From positions 39,241,001-39,305,000 of the forward strand of contig JALMGJ010000008.1 of the NCBI GenBank assembly GCA_023362775.1: a DNA stretch of 64,000 nucleotides, in the 5' to 3' direction. Both the position numbers and the translations under genes were made by a program. The notes beneath the pieces were generated by a model. It made no database searches and had not been told where the DNA came from. It saw nothing but the letters and a program-made list of their open reading frames with translations. Each line of letters starts with the position of its first letter. The stretch's first letter is position 1. This stretch comes from Charina bottae (taxonomy: Eukaryota; Chordata; Lepidosauria; Squamata; Charinaidae). Of the stretch, positions 23,901 through 33,590 are shown in pieces.

Positions 23901-24903
23901 TTGGAAAGCTCTGTTTTAGTCTCTTCACTGTTCGGTCTCTCTCCCTGCTTTTGCCTGTTGCCTCATTTTACCAATCCCTTTGGGATGTTTGCTGGTGTTT
24001 AATAAACAAACATCCAGCTATATTTTTTTTGCTAGCTGAACTGTGTGGGGCATGTGCTTGCCATGATCTGGATATAGGAATTGACTGGGAGAATGTAATG
24101 GTATGTGAGAAAGACCTTGAGAAATGGGGTGAAGAGATGCTGCCTAGGGAACGGTCAGGTAAGAGAGGGCATAGCCCACAGCTGCATAATGGGTGGAGAA
24201 AGAGGATAAGAAGGGACCCTCCCTAACTTCTCAGGCAGGAGATTTGTACTTTCAGACATGCAAGATTCTGTTAATGTAGCCTTACAACATAGTAGAATTA
24301 GCTCATCTGGCTGTGATTCCTGTCTGGTCTACCTGGGAAGGCTGACAGAGTGCTGGGGGCAAACTCAACTGGAAATTATCCACAGTAACTTTCCAACACT
24401 TCTGGGATGTTCTTTGGGCTTCCCCGACTAATCCTCAGCCAGGTACACTAACCAAGTCCAAGTCTGCTTGGCCTTTCTGTTATCTGCCAAGATTTGCTAA
24501 GTGTTGCCCTCTGCTATGACACTTTGTTTATCTCAGAGATTTCAAATATGTTCTGGCTTGCCCAGTCCATCTTTCGGCAATGTCTATGGTATCTGTTGGC
24601 TTGAAACCCGTTCTAAAGTATCTATTATATCCCATATCAGCTGCTTTGCTTTATGCTCTGCCCACTTTTATCACAGTTTTATGAGGTTAGTATGAATGGT
24701 GACCTTTGCGCAATTCCCAGGTGTAAGCAGTGGGGTTTTGCAGAGAAACAGCATCAGCCGTGCCTAAGGACATGACCTCTTGAACATTCAAGCAGGGAAG
24801 ACAGAAATCTCCAGATAAATACTGCTCAGAGCCAGCTTTTGGTCTGTCTTCATTGTGTACAGTAAACTATGGTTCAAAATACAATAGAGGCAGGATTGTG
24901 ACG

Positions 24904-24934
<31 letters not shown>

Positions 24935-25048
24935 GCTCCACAGGGATCCATCTGCTCAGACTGTCTCACTGCCATCTTCTGTGCTCAATGTAGTCTTTGC
25001 CAGCTGAAGAGAGATATCAAAAAGAGGAAGCAAATGGGGATTTTCTAG
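14843..25048 (+). CDS. PLAC8-like: PLAC8-like protein, gene A (three coding exons)
   Basis: Joining 14843-14945, 17740-17864 and 24944-25048 gives 110 residues, the usual size of PLAC8/cornifelin proteins. These are small, cysteine-rich proteins of uncertain biochemical role; PLAC8 (onzin) is linked in mammals to trophoblast, immune and fat cell biology. Seen here: a polar N-terminus with an EW..KLCDCGSDCPVC segment (20-35), the family core LCGTFCFCCLGCQVAEDM (36-53), AMRTRYRT (64-71), GSICSDCLTAIFCAQCSLC (77-95) and a basic tail ending QMGIF. Compared with gene B and mammalian PLAC8, the CLCGTS segment is replaced (57-62, CCTGPF) and YGIP is NHIP. Intron phases are 1 and 0. The ATG has A at -3 and G at +4. 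The introns are full of mobile elements. Orthology to a named family member is not settled. Confidence 0.85.
15103..15350 (-). mobile_element. RTE-like non-LTR retrotransposon 3' coding fragment
   Basis: The - strand encodes a pattern like the Bov-B C-terminus (LGHIM.RP..LEK, GKVEGKRRR, RWMDSVT) with in-frame stops. The ending GAGTTGACACTGACTTGATG is distinct from the Bov-B copies at 18.2 and 48.8 kb, so it is a different, older family. Lies in intron 1 of gene A. Confidence 0.6.
15351..16975. other. Intron 1 of gene A, no feature recognised
   Basis: About 1.6 kb of non-coding sequence. A 137-codon - strand frame (16689-16276) has no recognisable content. Confidence 0.4.
16976..17048 (+). 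mobile_element. hAT-type MITE end (single terminus)
   Basis: CAGTGTTTCTCAA followed by GTGGACTTCAACTCCCAGAA. The same terminus recurs at 59396-59465. No matching right end was found. Confidence 0.5.
17370..17584 (+). mobile_element. Solo terminus of Penelope-like element family B, with hammerhead motif
   Basis: A 215 bp insertion flanked by GATGACGACT on both sides (17360-17369, 17585-17594). It matches the arms of the foldback at 37535-37946 and the 3' terminus of the PLE at 36909-37134, ending in the family's GAACCTTCATCGA. It lies in intron 1 of gene A, same strand as the gene, 155 nt before exon 2. Confidence 0.8.
17470..17503 (+). ncRNA. Hammerhead-ribozyme-like motif in sense orientation in intron 1 of gene A
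   Basis: CTGAAGA (17470-17476), an imperfect hairpin GCTTCTT-GGA-TAAGGAGC, then GAAACGTT (17496-17503). The core bases C3 U4 G5 A6, G8 A9 and G12 A13 A14 are all kept. The flanks can form a partial helix I. If active, it would cut the pre-mRNA; activity is not shown. Confidence 0.5.
17740..17864 (+). CDS. PLAC8-like: PLAC8-like A, second coding exon
   Basis: CTTCCCTAG acceptor before 17740; GTAAAT donor at 17865. It completes Cys35 and codes residues 36-76, the conserved core of the family. 125 nt, exactly the length of gene B exon 2. Confidence 0.88.
17894..17947 (+). repeat. (TTTTC)n microsatellite
   Basis: About ten TTTTC units, 30 nt downstream of the exon 2 donor. It is probably the oligo(A)-type tail of the antisense L1 fragment beside it, seen in reverse. 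Confidence 0.9.
17948..18165 (-). mobile_element. L1 3' UTR fragment
   Basis: TTAATTTTATTAAAGAAGTTTTTT at the left is an L1-type 3' end in reverse (AATAAAATTAA on the - strand), similar to 55171-55215. The rest is A-rich on the + strand without coding. Confidence 0.45.
18205..19965 (-). mobile_element. Bov-B LINE, 5' truncated, with intact RT frame
   Basis: About 1.76 kb. The 3' end (low coordinates) has the Bov-B terminus CGAATAAACAACAA on the - strand. The frame starts near the left of the RT domain, so the apurinic endonuclease half is missing. Lies antisense in intron 2 of gene A. Confidence 0.85.
18215..19951 (-). CDS. Bov-B reverse transcriptase (partial ORF2, uninterrupted)
   Basis: 578 codons on the - strand without a stop. 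Visible RT landmarks: FRKGRGTRDQIANI (about 190-203), palm motif A FIDYSKAFD (221-229), GVRQGCILSP (279-288) and catalytic YADD (323-326). The C-terminus has the Bov-B signature ending with RRIDAFELWCWRKILRVPW. The N-terminal endonuclease is absent because of 5' truncation, so the first ATG is internal and there is no promoter; expression as a functional enzyme is not expected. The open frame implies a fairly young insertion. The copy at 48791-49217 is a much shorter relative. Confidence 0.85.
   Translation of the reverse strand: MEEDNRIGRTRDLFQKIRNIGGKFQAKMGMIKNKDGKDLTEAEEIKKRWQEYTEDLYRKDNNIGDSFDGVVSELEPDILKSEVEWALGSIANNKAAGDDGIPAELFKILQDDAVKVMHAICQQIWKTQEWPSDWKKSTYIPIPKKGSTKECSNYRTVALISHASKVMLKILQGRLQQFMERELPDVQAGFRKGRGTRDQIANIRWIMEKAREFQKNIYFCFIDYSKAFDCVDHNKLWQVLGGMGIPSHLVCLLRNLYNDQVATVRTEHGTTDWFKIGKGVRQGCILSPYLFNLYAEHIMRHAGLEESKAGVKIAGRNINNLRYADDTTLMAESEEELRSLMTKVKEESAKAGLQLNLKKTKIMAMSLIDDWQIEGEKVEAVTDFVFLGAKITADADCSQEIRRRLLLGRRAMANLDKIVKSRDITLTTKVRIVKAMVFPVVSYGCESWTIRKAERRKIDAFELWCWRKILRVPWTARRSNQSILQEIKPDCSLEGMILKAKLKYFGHIMRRQDTLEKKLMLGKVEGKRKRGRPRARWMDGILEVTDSTIGELGMVTADRGLWRGLVHEVTKSRKRLNE
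20118..20283 (+). mobile_element. Palindromic hAT-type MITE with 8 bp duplication
   Basis: Starts CAGGGGTATCC and ends CAGACACCCCTG; flanks TCAAAGCT/CCAAAGCT form a near-perfect 8 bp duplication (20110-20117, 20284-20291). Its arms GTCAAAAAGTCAAGATGGCAGCC and the reverse make the whole element self-complementary. A relative lies at 47074-47660. Confidence 0.8.
20563..22053 (+). mobile_element. Complete 1.5 kb L1-derived non-autonomous retroelement
   Basis: Flanked by a perfect 16 bp duplication TGAAAAAGCCTAGTGT (20547-20562, 22054-22069) and ending in an A-run after ATAAACTTACTG. It has a 5' leader, an ORF1-like frame (21232-21582), pyrimidine-rich 3' sequence, and no ORF2. The 5' part is also at 300-900. 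It resembles half-L1 elements that are mobilised by L1 in trans. Confidence 0.75.
21232..21582 (+). CDS. ORF1-like frame of the L1-derived element
   Basis: 116 codons starting MEQNTLTLDLLRDVCEQW, then a charged, heptad-like region rich in K, D and E that could form a coiled coil, as at the N-terminus of L1 ORF1 proteins. The RRM and C-terminal domains of ORF1 are missing; the frame stops at 21582 and the following sequence has many stops. L1 ORF1 origin is inferred from its position and the MEQ...LLRDVCEQW start, not from a search. Confidence 0.45.
   Translation: MEQNTLTLDLLRDVCEQWTQKLVLRLSAIIDRLYLKKFMEDKQVLPDKTETDLNVDSKMTGYKNEMEKDATLDIQMKLADVLIIKRNVQITNQKNDLDNFPILDLQKSFVKVLKNL
22070..22762. 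other. Intron 2 of gene A, no feature recognised
   Basis: Non-coding; contains only short frames on either strand. Confidence 0.4.
22771..23105 (+). mobile_element. Sauria-type SINE, full length, copy 1
   Basis: tRNA-like head with A box (GTGGCTCAGCGTG) and B box (AGGTTCAAATCCC), body with CAAGTAGATTAATAGGTACC, and Bov-B-like tail GTCGGACATGACTGCAC plus CTTTACCTTTACC. The duplication TACCATCA is at 22763-22770 and 23106-23113. Confidence 0.9.
23625..23913 (+). mobile_element. hAT-type MITE with 8 bp duplication
   Basis: Inverted termini CAGAGCTTTCCAAAC...GTTTGGAAAGCTCTG; duplication TTTTAGTC (23617-23624, 23914-23921). The interior has tandem GCGACACACTCTTACAG units. Same family as 46229-46599. 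Confidence 0.9.
24094..24347 (+). mobile_element. Solo LTR, second copy of the 8653 family
   Basis: TGTAATGGTATGTGAG...GGCTGACA, about 80-85% like 8653-8926 by eye. Flanks GAGAA/GAGTG are only partly alike. Lies 0.6 kb before exon 3 of gene A. Confidence 0.65.
24944..25048 (+). CDS. PLAC8-like: PLAC8-like A, last coding exon
   Basis: CCACAG acceptor preceded by a CT-repeat and T-run (24904-24934), a strong polypyrimidine tract. Codes residues 77-110 and a TAG (25046-25048). Confidence 0.88.
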   Translation, partial: GSICSDCLTAIFCAQCSLCQLKRDIKKRKQMGIF

Positions 25049-25377
25049 GTTGGTTTGGAAATACTATCTGTGGAGCTTGGGTGGATGGGTAATAAAATTG
25101 AGCAATTTTCCAATGTAATCTCTGCCATTTTCCAATAGGTTTATCAGAGGAAAGCAGGAGAGCTTGAAGAAGAGTGGGTTCACACTCAACTTCTCAGGAC
25201 CTCAGTATATCATCTCCAAAGTTCTGCACAGTAGAAGCTCCACTCCCACTGCAGGCACGGCTCCCATGGGGCTTGTTTGCTTCTGGCTTAGCACTTTGTG
25301 GTTTGCGTTGTGGTTTGCAGGTCATAATTTATGCTGTGTCAGCATGTGGTTTTTACACAGCAAATTGTGCCTTGTTC

Positions 25378-25383
25378 AATAAA
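25378..25383 (+). terminator. Poly(A) signal of PLAC8-like gene A
   Basis: AATAAA 330 nt after the stop codon, followed by GT-rich text (GTGTGGATCC, TGTATGTGC) within 40 nt. It gives a 3' UTR of about 350 nt. Confidence 0.65.
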
Positions 25384-25627
25384 GCAGAATAATGTGTGGA
25401 TCCCAGCCTGTATGTGCACTTGGTCCATTACTCTTGAGGCTGTTCTCCAAAGCTAGGTGTTCAAATCCTCTTTGGGTACAACATTGTAAGTGTGTAGGAT
25501 AGAAAACTTTGGAGAAAAGCCATTGGACTTAGCTGTTGAGCCTAGCTGTTACTGACTGGTCAAAAAGTAGGCATTTGTCACAAAAATGCACCTCCCAAAT
25601 GAAAAGAATAAATAATTAAGGTGCAGT

Positions 25628-26480
25628 TAGAACATAAGCAATTCATGGAAGCCCCTGGCCCAACTAGTCCATCAGTCTGTTTTCACAGCAGCCAACCAAT
25701 TGCACGAGGAAGGCCATTAGTTTCCCAGCAGATGGCCTTCAGGGGCAGCCCCGCTGCCATCAAAGCTAATAGCCATGGATCCCCAGGACTTCCATGAATT
25801 GGTCCAACCCTTTTTGAAGCCAGCCAAGCTGGTACCCATCACCACTTCTCATGGTAGTGAATTTCAAAGTTGAATTACATGCTGTATAAAAAAAATCCCT
25901 GTTGTCTGTCCTGATTCTTCCCAGGGTTCAATTTCAGTGGGCAATTTCTGGTTCTAGTATTTTGGGAAGGGAAAAACAGCTTCTCCTTGTCTACTTTATC
26001 CACACCACTTTGTACACCTCAATCATATCCCCTCTCATTTGCCTACTTTCTAGACCAGAAAGCCCCAAATGTCACAACCTTTCCTTGATCATCATAGTTG
26101 CCCTCTTCTGAACTTTCTCTAGCTCCACTATATTCCTTTTGAGGTACGCAACCAGAACTGCACACAATATTCCAGATGCGGTCACACCATTGAGTTATAT
26201 AAGGGCATTATGATATGGACATCTCTATTTTCAATAGCATTTCTTATTACCCCTAACATGCTGTTGGCCTTTTTTTCAGCAGATGCACACTCTGTCGACA
26301 CCTTCATTGAACTGTTTACCATTACTCTGATCTCTTTCCTCATCATTCACTACTAGCTCTGATCCCATTAGTTCGTATGAGTAGTAAGGATTTTTGTCAC
26401 CAATGTGCATTGCTTTGCACTTGCTCCATCTGCTTGGCAGTGAGGACTGGCTCACTCACACGTGCTGAATGTCAATTAGG
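25628..26480. repeat. Old interspersed repeat, CR1 3'-UTR-like
   Basis: GAACATAAGC...GGCCCAACTAGTCCATCAGTCTG, CAGCCAACCAATTGC, and a long conserved region with CACCTCAATCATATCCCC and GTACACCTC. This wording recurs across reptile genomes as a CR1-type repeat. No TSD was found and it is highly diverged. Confidence 0.45.
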
Positions 26481-28756
26481 GAAAGCAGGTAGAAGGGAGT
26501 AGAGGTTGGAAGGGAAGACAATTGAAAGAAAGCACTTAATTGTAAAATGCTGCTGTACATCCCATTTACTAAGGTCTGAGTCTCAAATATAGAATGTACC
26601 TTCTGCCCTATGACTTACTTACATTTCCCTTTCGTACAAAGCAATCTTCAATTCTTGGCTGCTTAGCAAGTTTTGGTTGGGGGAGGGAACCCAGGCTAAT
26701 GCTGTGCCGTTTCTTTCTCTTTCCCATTACTCAATTCCGTACAAAGTCCTTTAATTGAGCATTTATCTTTACTGTTGTCTTATCCAGGCAAAATTAGTTG
26801 AGATAAAATTAATAAGGGGCGTGAGATAAAATTACATAAGATAAAATAAGTCCATAAAAAAATCTGCTATTAAGCAGGAGCTCAGCATAGAAGCTGCTGC
26901 TCCGTCGCCATCTTGAAGCCACTCCCCTGCCCTATGACACTCATGGTGCTCACAACATGACAAACATCATGTCCAGATGTGTTGGACTTCGGGTTCTCCA
27001 GCACCCCTTTCCCTCCCTCCCTCCCTCTTCCTTTCTTCTTTCTTCTTTCTTCTTTCTTCCAGGTGTTCCTCCATTCATAATTTCAGAGCTTCTTTACATC
27101 CTAAGTTTGGTATATTCATCTACTTGATGCTGTGTTTTCCCGTATGCTGTATCAGGGGGTTTAAAAGTATACTCCAAACAAACAAGGGTGGTTGTGTGTG
27201 TGTGTGGGGGGGGATTCAACTCTTCTGTGGCCAGTTGCCAAAGTTTTATATTAGTTTATTTTATTGGTATAAAATCCAGTCCAAATCCTTTGTGAATTTT
27301 CTCTGGAAAGTCAAAAACATGAAAGAATGGTGGGAAGGTGATGTTTTGATCCACTGTGAATAAAGGACAGTCATTCTACCATTTCAGATCACCTAAAACT
27401 AATCCTGGACAGTAAAGGAAGCAAAAAGAAACTGGTCATCTAAAACAAGTCAGAGTCTAACCCCAAAGGTCCCATCTGAGGGTGCCAGTGGGCCCCTTGC
27501 TGCAAAGCAGCCTCCAAGTTCACCTTTATTGGTTCTGTCCCATGTGAACCCCAGAAATGGTTATCAGCAATCGTGTGATCAAGGAAAGCGGAAGGAATCA
27601 GCCCAGCCAGCAGAAGTATCCTAGTTTCCTTATGAATCTTTTGAAAAGAATTAAACAGTTTGAAACCATCTCCTTGTCAGGATTCAAAGAAACACATGTG
27701 GTTGTTTGGGTGAATTAATACTTCTTGATAGAATCATGTGTGCAATTCAGCCTTCATGTGTGCAATTCAGTATTTCAAAAATATAATATCTCCCTACCAT
27801 CAGCCCAGACGTCCCTGATAACTTAGATCAGATTTTTTTAAAAAAATCACTCTACTTGAGCTTTAATGCTTGGACTTAATTTGCTATGTATATTTAGAAT
27901 TGTCAACTGAATACCAGAGTCTAACTATGTGTAGAGATAACTTCTCTTTAAGCATCTCCTTGTGCAAAAGAGTTATAACCCTCCCAGCTTCTGATTTCTT
28001 ACCATACAGTTCCCTAATGGGTTGCTTTCCTTGGTCCTCAAAGGAGAATCAAGAAATAGGTTTACTGTATCGTTTTACATTGGCCAGATTCTGAAAAAGG
28101 ACAGGGATTTTACATTTTTCATCGTTGTGTAGATAAACAAGTGTTTGATAAGCCATGATTGTAGAAATTCCCTGCGATATACAATAATTGGGGTTTGCCT
28201 ATTTCAGCATGATTTCTTGGATAAGCCTACATTTGGTTAGTCTGTCACAACAGACTAAGCTGAAAGCCAACATGTCGAGTAGAACTGCACTCCAAATCTA
28301 GTGTAGTTAGGGATGACTTGGGACTGGTTTTTACTTAACTGGGCTGTGCCAGATGGAGATCTCAGTCAAATTTGAGTGTAAAAATTATTGGACACTTTGC
28401 TAATATTGTAAAAGTGATCTGAGAAGTTGCTATGATCAATTGGGGGGGGGGGAATGTAGTACAAGGAGCCTACTAGGACTTGTGCCAGTCTTTAAGGATT
28501 GTGATCTGGTTTGGGAGACCTTGGATTAGTACTGTGACATCATCTAATAGGGGATATATTCTGGATAGTAGGCAGGAAGAATTAACAGGAGCCTGGCTTC
28601 ATCAAGGAGCCTAATTATTTTTCTTTAACTTCTAAAGAAGATAACATTTCAGTAAAGGGAGCCCACACATAATAATGTCCCTTTAATACTTATGGATGGC
28701 TTTGGCAAATGTCTTTTAGGGTTGTGCAATGCTTCAGATTTGATTCAAAAATATTG
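26481..28756. other. Intergenic stretch, no gene recognised
   Basis: Contains CCCT/TTC-rich low complexity near 27007-27060. A 128-codon + strand frame (26977-27363) runs through that low-complexity DNA and is not credible. Confidence 0.4.
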
Positions 28757-28863
28757 AAGAAGAAGAAGAAGAAGAAGAAGAAGAAGAAGAAGAAGAAGAA
28801 GAAGAAGAAGAAGAAGAAGAAGAAGAAGAAGAAGAAGAAGAGGAGGAGGAAGAGGAAGAAGAA
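28757..28863 (+). repeat. (GAA)n microsatellite
   Basis: About 35 GAA/AAG triplets. It creates spurious poly-Lys and poly-Ser frames. Confidence 0.97.
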
Positions 28864-29097
28864 GCAGCTGCTTCAGTGCACATGGGGCGCGAATGTGGCT
28901 TCTGTCTGAAACCCTTTAAAGCAGCTGCGTCTTTTGTTGTTGTTGTGAGATCCTGGGAAAAGACACACCTGTTTTGAAGTGGTTGACATATCTCTAAGGG
29001 TATGGCCCGCACTCTTTAGATGCTTAGAGAGTTGTGACTCAGTTCTCAGTATCTACAGTATACTCATCTCTGTCTCAGCAGTCTGTTACAGAGACAT

Positions 29098-29192
29098 TGA
29101 TTTGATTTGATTTGATTTGATTTGATTTGATTTGATTTGATTTGATTTGATTTGATTTGATTTGATTTGATTTGATTTGATTTGATTTGATT
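29098..29192 (+). repeat. (TTTGA)n pentamer array
   Basis: About 18 units of TTTGA directly abutting the 3' end of the CR1-like LINE that follows, so it is probably an expanded LINE tail. Confidence 0.95.
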
Positions 29193-29725
29193 TATATGGC
29201 CACCCATCTCAAAGTACATGAGTCTGGGTGGCGCACAACATTAAAAACAAATTAAAAACTATATACAAACACTAAAATAAAACAAGAAATAAAATGCACA
29301 GCAGCTGGAGAATCACAAAAAAGCCCTCAACATAGCCAAGAAACGGGCTCTGTCCCGCACCCGAGGCCCAGGCTTGGGCACAGAACCAGGTCTTCAAAGC
29401 CAGCAGATAGGATGGGTAGAAACAACCGGGAATAGATGGTCCCATAAGTAACCCAGCCTCAAGCCATGTAGGGCTTTAAAGATACTACCAGCACCTTGAA
29501 TTGCACCCAGAAGCAAACTGGTAGCCAATGCAACTCATGGAGCAGTGGTATCATATGCGCCAAATAACTGGTGCACCAGCTGAAGATTCCAAATGCTTTC
29601 AAGGGCAGCCCCATGTAGGGCACATTGCAGTGGTCCATATGGGAGGTCATGAGGGTGTGAGTGTGCATGAGCAGGGCTCCCCAGTCTAGGAACAGGCGCA
29701 AGTGATGCACAATCTGAAGGTGTGC
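29193..29725 (-). mobile_element. CR1-like LINE 3' part
   Basis: The - strand encodes the end of an RT-type ORF (LLHELHWLPVCFWVQFKVLV at about 29560-29495), followed by a 3' region with GGCACCACCCAGACTCATG-like text. Frames are broken. Confidence 0.65.
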
Positions 29726-29759
29726 AAAGGCCTCCTAGACACAGCTGCATGTTACCTGT

Positions 29760-29862
29760 GCACTGCTGATGTTACCTAGTCAGGTAATGAAACGTCTGCA
29801 AGCAAACAACCAAGCTCAGAGAGCACCAAGGACTCCACAACTCTTGTATCCGTTAAAACATC
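29760..29862 (+). mobile_element. PLE family C terminus with damaged hammerhead motif
   Basis: CTGATG-TTACCTAG-...-GGTAAT-GAAACGTC (29766-29796) followed by GAGAGCACCAAGGACTCCAC. Relative to the copy at 229-267 one GAT triplet is missing, which removes A9 of the core. Confidence 0.6.
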
Positions 29863-31249
29863 CAGGCCATATCTCACTACAAGGCTGACTAGATCTAGCT
29901 GAGAAATGTGATAGGAAGCAAATATTATCATAAACAGCTGGAGCTGCGACAAATTATTCAGAGATGTCCCCAGCAGATCAGGACACGGAATAGTGGATTT
30001 CAGTTAGAAGAAATCATATTCCAATGGAACTTCCCTGAAAGCAGATAGAGAAAAGAGCCCCAATAATACTTTCCATAAATGATCCCCGAAGACCTTCTGC
30101 CTCAGTGGACCCCTCCATCTTTCAGACAACCATTCTGCTATGCAACCATTACAGTTTGCTCTGCAATCTTGCCCCTTCTTCTACAAACAGATGTTTCCTT
30201 CCATTCTGACCAGGGTTCCTGTAACTGTACTTTGCTCAGCCGTTCTAACATTGGGACACTTCCCCTTTGAAAGCTGCCTGACTCTACTACCATGTTTACG
30301 AGTCACAGACTCTGCCTTTGGAAGACTTTTGCAATGACATTGAGAAACCAAGATTGCGTTCCACAGGGCTGAAGTTGGCAGATTGCTTTCTGAGGTGCTC
30401 CAAATCCTGTCTTTGGAAGATTCTCTGTTGTTCCAGAGTCCCATCAACGTCCCCAACAATTGTATCTCTTCACCTCTTTCCTATTCACCCTCAAGGCTGC
30501 TTGATCAACATGTTACACCTACAAAACTTTTAACACTGGCTGTGCGTGACACTGAAGTTGTGTTCTTGAAACTTCTGCAACATCTTCCTTCAGCTTTCAA
30601 GGGTAAATTCTCTACTTTCACCACAGTTTCCTCCCACGGGGATACTGTGTAAGTGGCCTCACAACTGTAAGAAGTGCAATAACGATTTTCAAACGCTTAC
30701 AGCTTTTGCTAACGCAAACCACTGGATCTTTTTTTCCCTTTTCTTTTTGGTCCAGGCTTAGGGCATGGGCAAGTTATTTATGATTGGAAACTCTTTTTCA
30801 TTTAAGGCTCAAATTTACATTATCTTTTTGGAAGTACTTCACATTCCTTAAGGTTCGTTTCAAACAGGCTTCCTTCACAATCCAGCAGGCCAAATACTGT
30901 CCTTGTTGAGGTCACCTTCCCAGGACACTTTGTTGCTGACTTCAGGGTGTCACCCTGGAGTGAAAGGATTAAAAGTCCAAGCTCATGATAAAACTGCTGA
31001 GCTAGAATTCTCCAGGAAGTTTAACACCATTTCCCATGGAACAAACTGAGATCAGGATTTCTTATTATGCTACATATCTTAATCAGCTCACCAATGTTGC
31101 TGTATCACTCAGTAGCTGTTTGGGGAATGGTTAAATTCCTCTCTGATCTTTTATTATTCCTTCCCATCCAACTTTGGAGAAACAGTGGGTCCAGTGTTAA
31201 GAAACATGAAATATACTTAACATGAAATTAATTCATCAGACAATATTAT
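29863..31249. other. Intergenic stretch, no gene recognised
   Basis: Frames of 60-90 codons overlap on both strands at 30079-30652 without family-like features. Confidence 0.4.
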
Positions 31250-31720
31250 TTTGTGTTTATTGGACTCATCAAAGAATGTTTAAAAAGATATTCACTTTTT
31301 AATGTTGATGTTGTAAGAAATTTGAAGGTTCTTTAACTCATATGATGTGGTCTTGTCCAAGTATAGGCTTGGTTTGGTTTGTCAGTACAATTCTGGGAAG
31401 AAATATTATAGTTAATGATTTTAATGTGATATTGAACTATATTCCTAAAATATTGAATTTGTCATCTCCTGAAAAGCTTTGACTCTGTCAAGCCTGGGGC
31501 ACAACAAAGAACATAATTTTACATAATTGGAAAGAAGTTTACTCTCCTGATTTTAAGGAATGGATTCAGGACTGAGTTTGTTGTCTACGCTTTAAAAGTC
31601 TCTGTGTCCTAAAATGAGAAGATGACACAATATGTTGCTATATTGTCTAGATTTAATGATAAACTTAAGGACTGAATTAATTTTATATCAATATCTGTGG
31701 CTAATATATGAATAGCTTTT
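31250..31720 (+). mobile_element. Degraded L1 ORF2 C-terminal fragment
   Basis: In broken frames the + strand reads SLTHMMWSCPS and, later, WKEVYSPDFKEWIQD. This matches the layout of the better preserved L1 C-terminus at 45074-45556 (FYCMWWTCKN... VQEWMLKL). Many stops. Confidence 0.5.
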
Positions 31721-32580
31721 TCTGTTAATTAGGTTTTTTATGTTTAGCTTATTTTATAACGATATAAGCTATAATATATCTAGATTTTGTTGGTGCTGTA
31801 GTTTAATTGCATTTTATTATTATTATTTTTTTAAAAAAACTATTCCCTTCCCCACCCAATTTTGTGTGTATGTGTGTGTGTGTGTATGTGTGTGTGTGTA
31901 CACTCTCCCTCTTTCTCTTAGGTTAATAGTCCATGCATCTGAATACTTAATAGTCCATGCAGTAAATTTAATCTATGAAAATGTATGCCATAAACATTTG
32001 TAGTCTCTGGTAGTATCTGTACAACATGCTGGATTAAAATGTTGATAGTTTCTGACTGTGGTGTATTATATGAATTAAGCCGACTGGATTCATAACCCAG
32101 AATTCAGTTAACTTGGGGCACATTATGCAAACAAACACTTTAAGATGATATTCTCTACACATATTCCATACATTGAAATATATGATACCCAACACGTACA
32201 CAGATTACTGTTATTTCCCCTTCTCTAGTTCTTGTTCGCTTTTCTTCCACGTTCCCTTTCTCTCATTCTGTTGCACTGACCAGAGAATTTATCAGAAAAT
32301 ACCAATATCAGAAATACCAGAAAATGGTATCAGAAAATACCAATTCTCTTTGATTGGTACTGATCAGAGAATTTTCATTCCTGAATAGCCTCTAAAAGAT
32401 ACTGTAGTTAGAACTACAAAACCCAAAGAGCAAATTGTCACATACTTGTTGGATTTACATATTGCATCAAGATGAGGTATGTTGTTCAACGTCAACTGGC
32501 CATCCCTATAACATTCAACTCCAGTCAGCCTTCATCAGCATGTCAATAAGTGGGAGCAGTGGGGCTTGCAGTCAATCAGC
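31721..32580. other. Intergenic stretch with (TG)n
   Basis: A TG-repeat of about 40 nt lies at 31863-31900. Otherwise no feature recognised. Confidence 0.45.
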
Positions 32581-32588
32581 CTTTAAGG

Positions 32589-32891
32589 CAGGGGTGGGGA
32601 ACGTCTGGCCTGCGGGCCATATAAGGCCTGCGAAATCATTTGGTCTGGCCCTCCCAAGGCAACTGCAGGCCCTTCAGCGCAATTGGCTCCCGCTCGCAAA
32701 CCCCTCCCCCCAGTGCTTGTGATTGGCTCCTGCCCACAAACCCCACCCCAGTGCTTGTGATTGGCTCCCACCCACGAACCCCACCCCCTTCCGCGCCATT
32801 GGCTCCCACCTGCAAACCCCGCCCCCCAGTCCGCGAATGATTTTATAAATATCCAAATGGCCCTTGGCAGGAAAAAGGTTCCCCACCCCTG
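32589..32891 (+). mobile_element. hAT-type MITE with perfect 8 bp duplication
   Basis: CAGGGGTGGGGAACGTCTGGCC at the left and GGTTCCCCACCCCTG at the right; CTTTAAGG on both sides (32581-32588, 32892-32899). The interior has four repeats of GCGCAATTGGCTCCC...CAAACCCC. A partial relative is at 57215. Confidence 0.92.
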
Positions 32892-33131
32892 CTTTAAGGG
32901 GTCCCATATTAATCATCATTGCTTGATGTGAATCCAGCAAAATTCAGCAAAAGGAACTACCCAATGAGAGTTCTCATACAGTCAGAGGAAAAAAACATGC
33001 TATCAGATTTGCCCTTCACCAAAACAAGGGAGAAATGGAAACCAGGCTTCCTGCCCCATTGCATAGCAAAGCTGAGAGAAGCAGATAAAGGATTTGGAGA
33101 ATAATTACACTGAAAATAATATGTTTACCAA

Positions 33132-33590
33132 TCAAAGAGAATATTTGTAGCTCAGGGTTGAACTGTAGAGTCCTTGGTGCTCTCTGAACATTGTTGTTTT
33201 CTGCAGACGTTTCACTGCCAGACTAGGCAACATCTTCAGAAACAGATCAGCTATACAGGATCTTTCCCAGTTGAAAGTATGGTTGAGTCTGTCCATGTGT
33301 TGTGAGATTAAGGAGTTTTCATCGTGTCTTCTGACTGCTAGTTGGTGTTTGTGGATGCGCTCTGCTAGTCTTCTGCCCGTCTGTCCTACGTAGTGGCTGC
33401 TCCAGTCCTTACACTGTATGTTGTAGATAACTCCTGTTTTTTCTTCTTGGGCTACTGGGTCTTTTGGGTTACTTAAAATGTTCTGAAGGGTTTTGGTTGG
33501 TTTATGTGCTATGGTGATGCCATGTGGTTGTAACAGTCTATTGGTAGTTTCTGAGATGTTTCTGATGTATGGCAGTGCTATCCTTTTCAT
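33132..33590 (-). pseudogene. PLE GIY-YIG endonuclease region, left arm
   Basis: 152-codon frame on the - strand. It has GVIYNIQCKD...SHYVGQTGRRLAERIHKH, the GIY and YIG strands of the Penelope endonuclease, with the conserved Arg and a downstream HMDRLNHTFNW. The final 40 codons run into the terminal hammerhead region and are not real protein. The RT domain is missing. Upstream sequence to 33710 continues the element in a shifted frame. Confidence 0.75.
33206..33239 (-). ncRNA. Hammerhead-ribozyme-like motif, PLE family C, left arm
   Basis: CTGAAGA (33239-33233), hairpin stem TGCC/GGCA with loop TAGTCT, and GAAACGTC (33213-33206). Core bases are complete. Confidence 0.5.

Noticed and set aside
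28709..29012. Poly-Lys (+) and poly-Ser (-) frames
   Set aside because: Products of the (GAA)n microsatellite.
32435..32940. Frames with repeated proline/tryptophan peptides
   Set aside because: Encoded by the internal repeats of the hAT MITE at 32589-32891.
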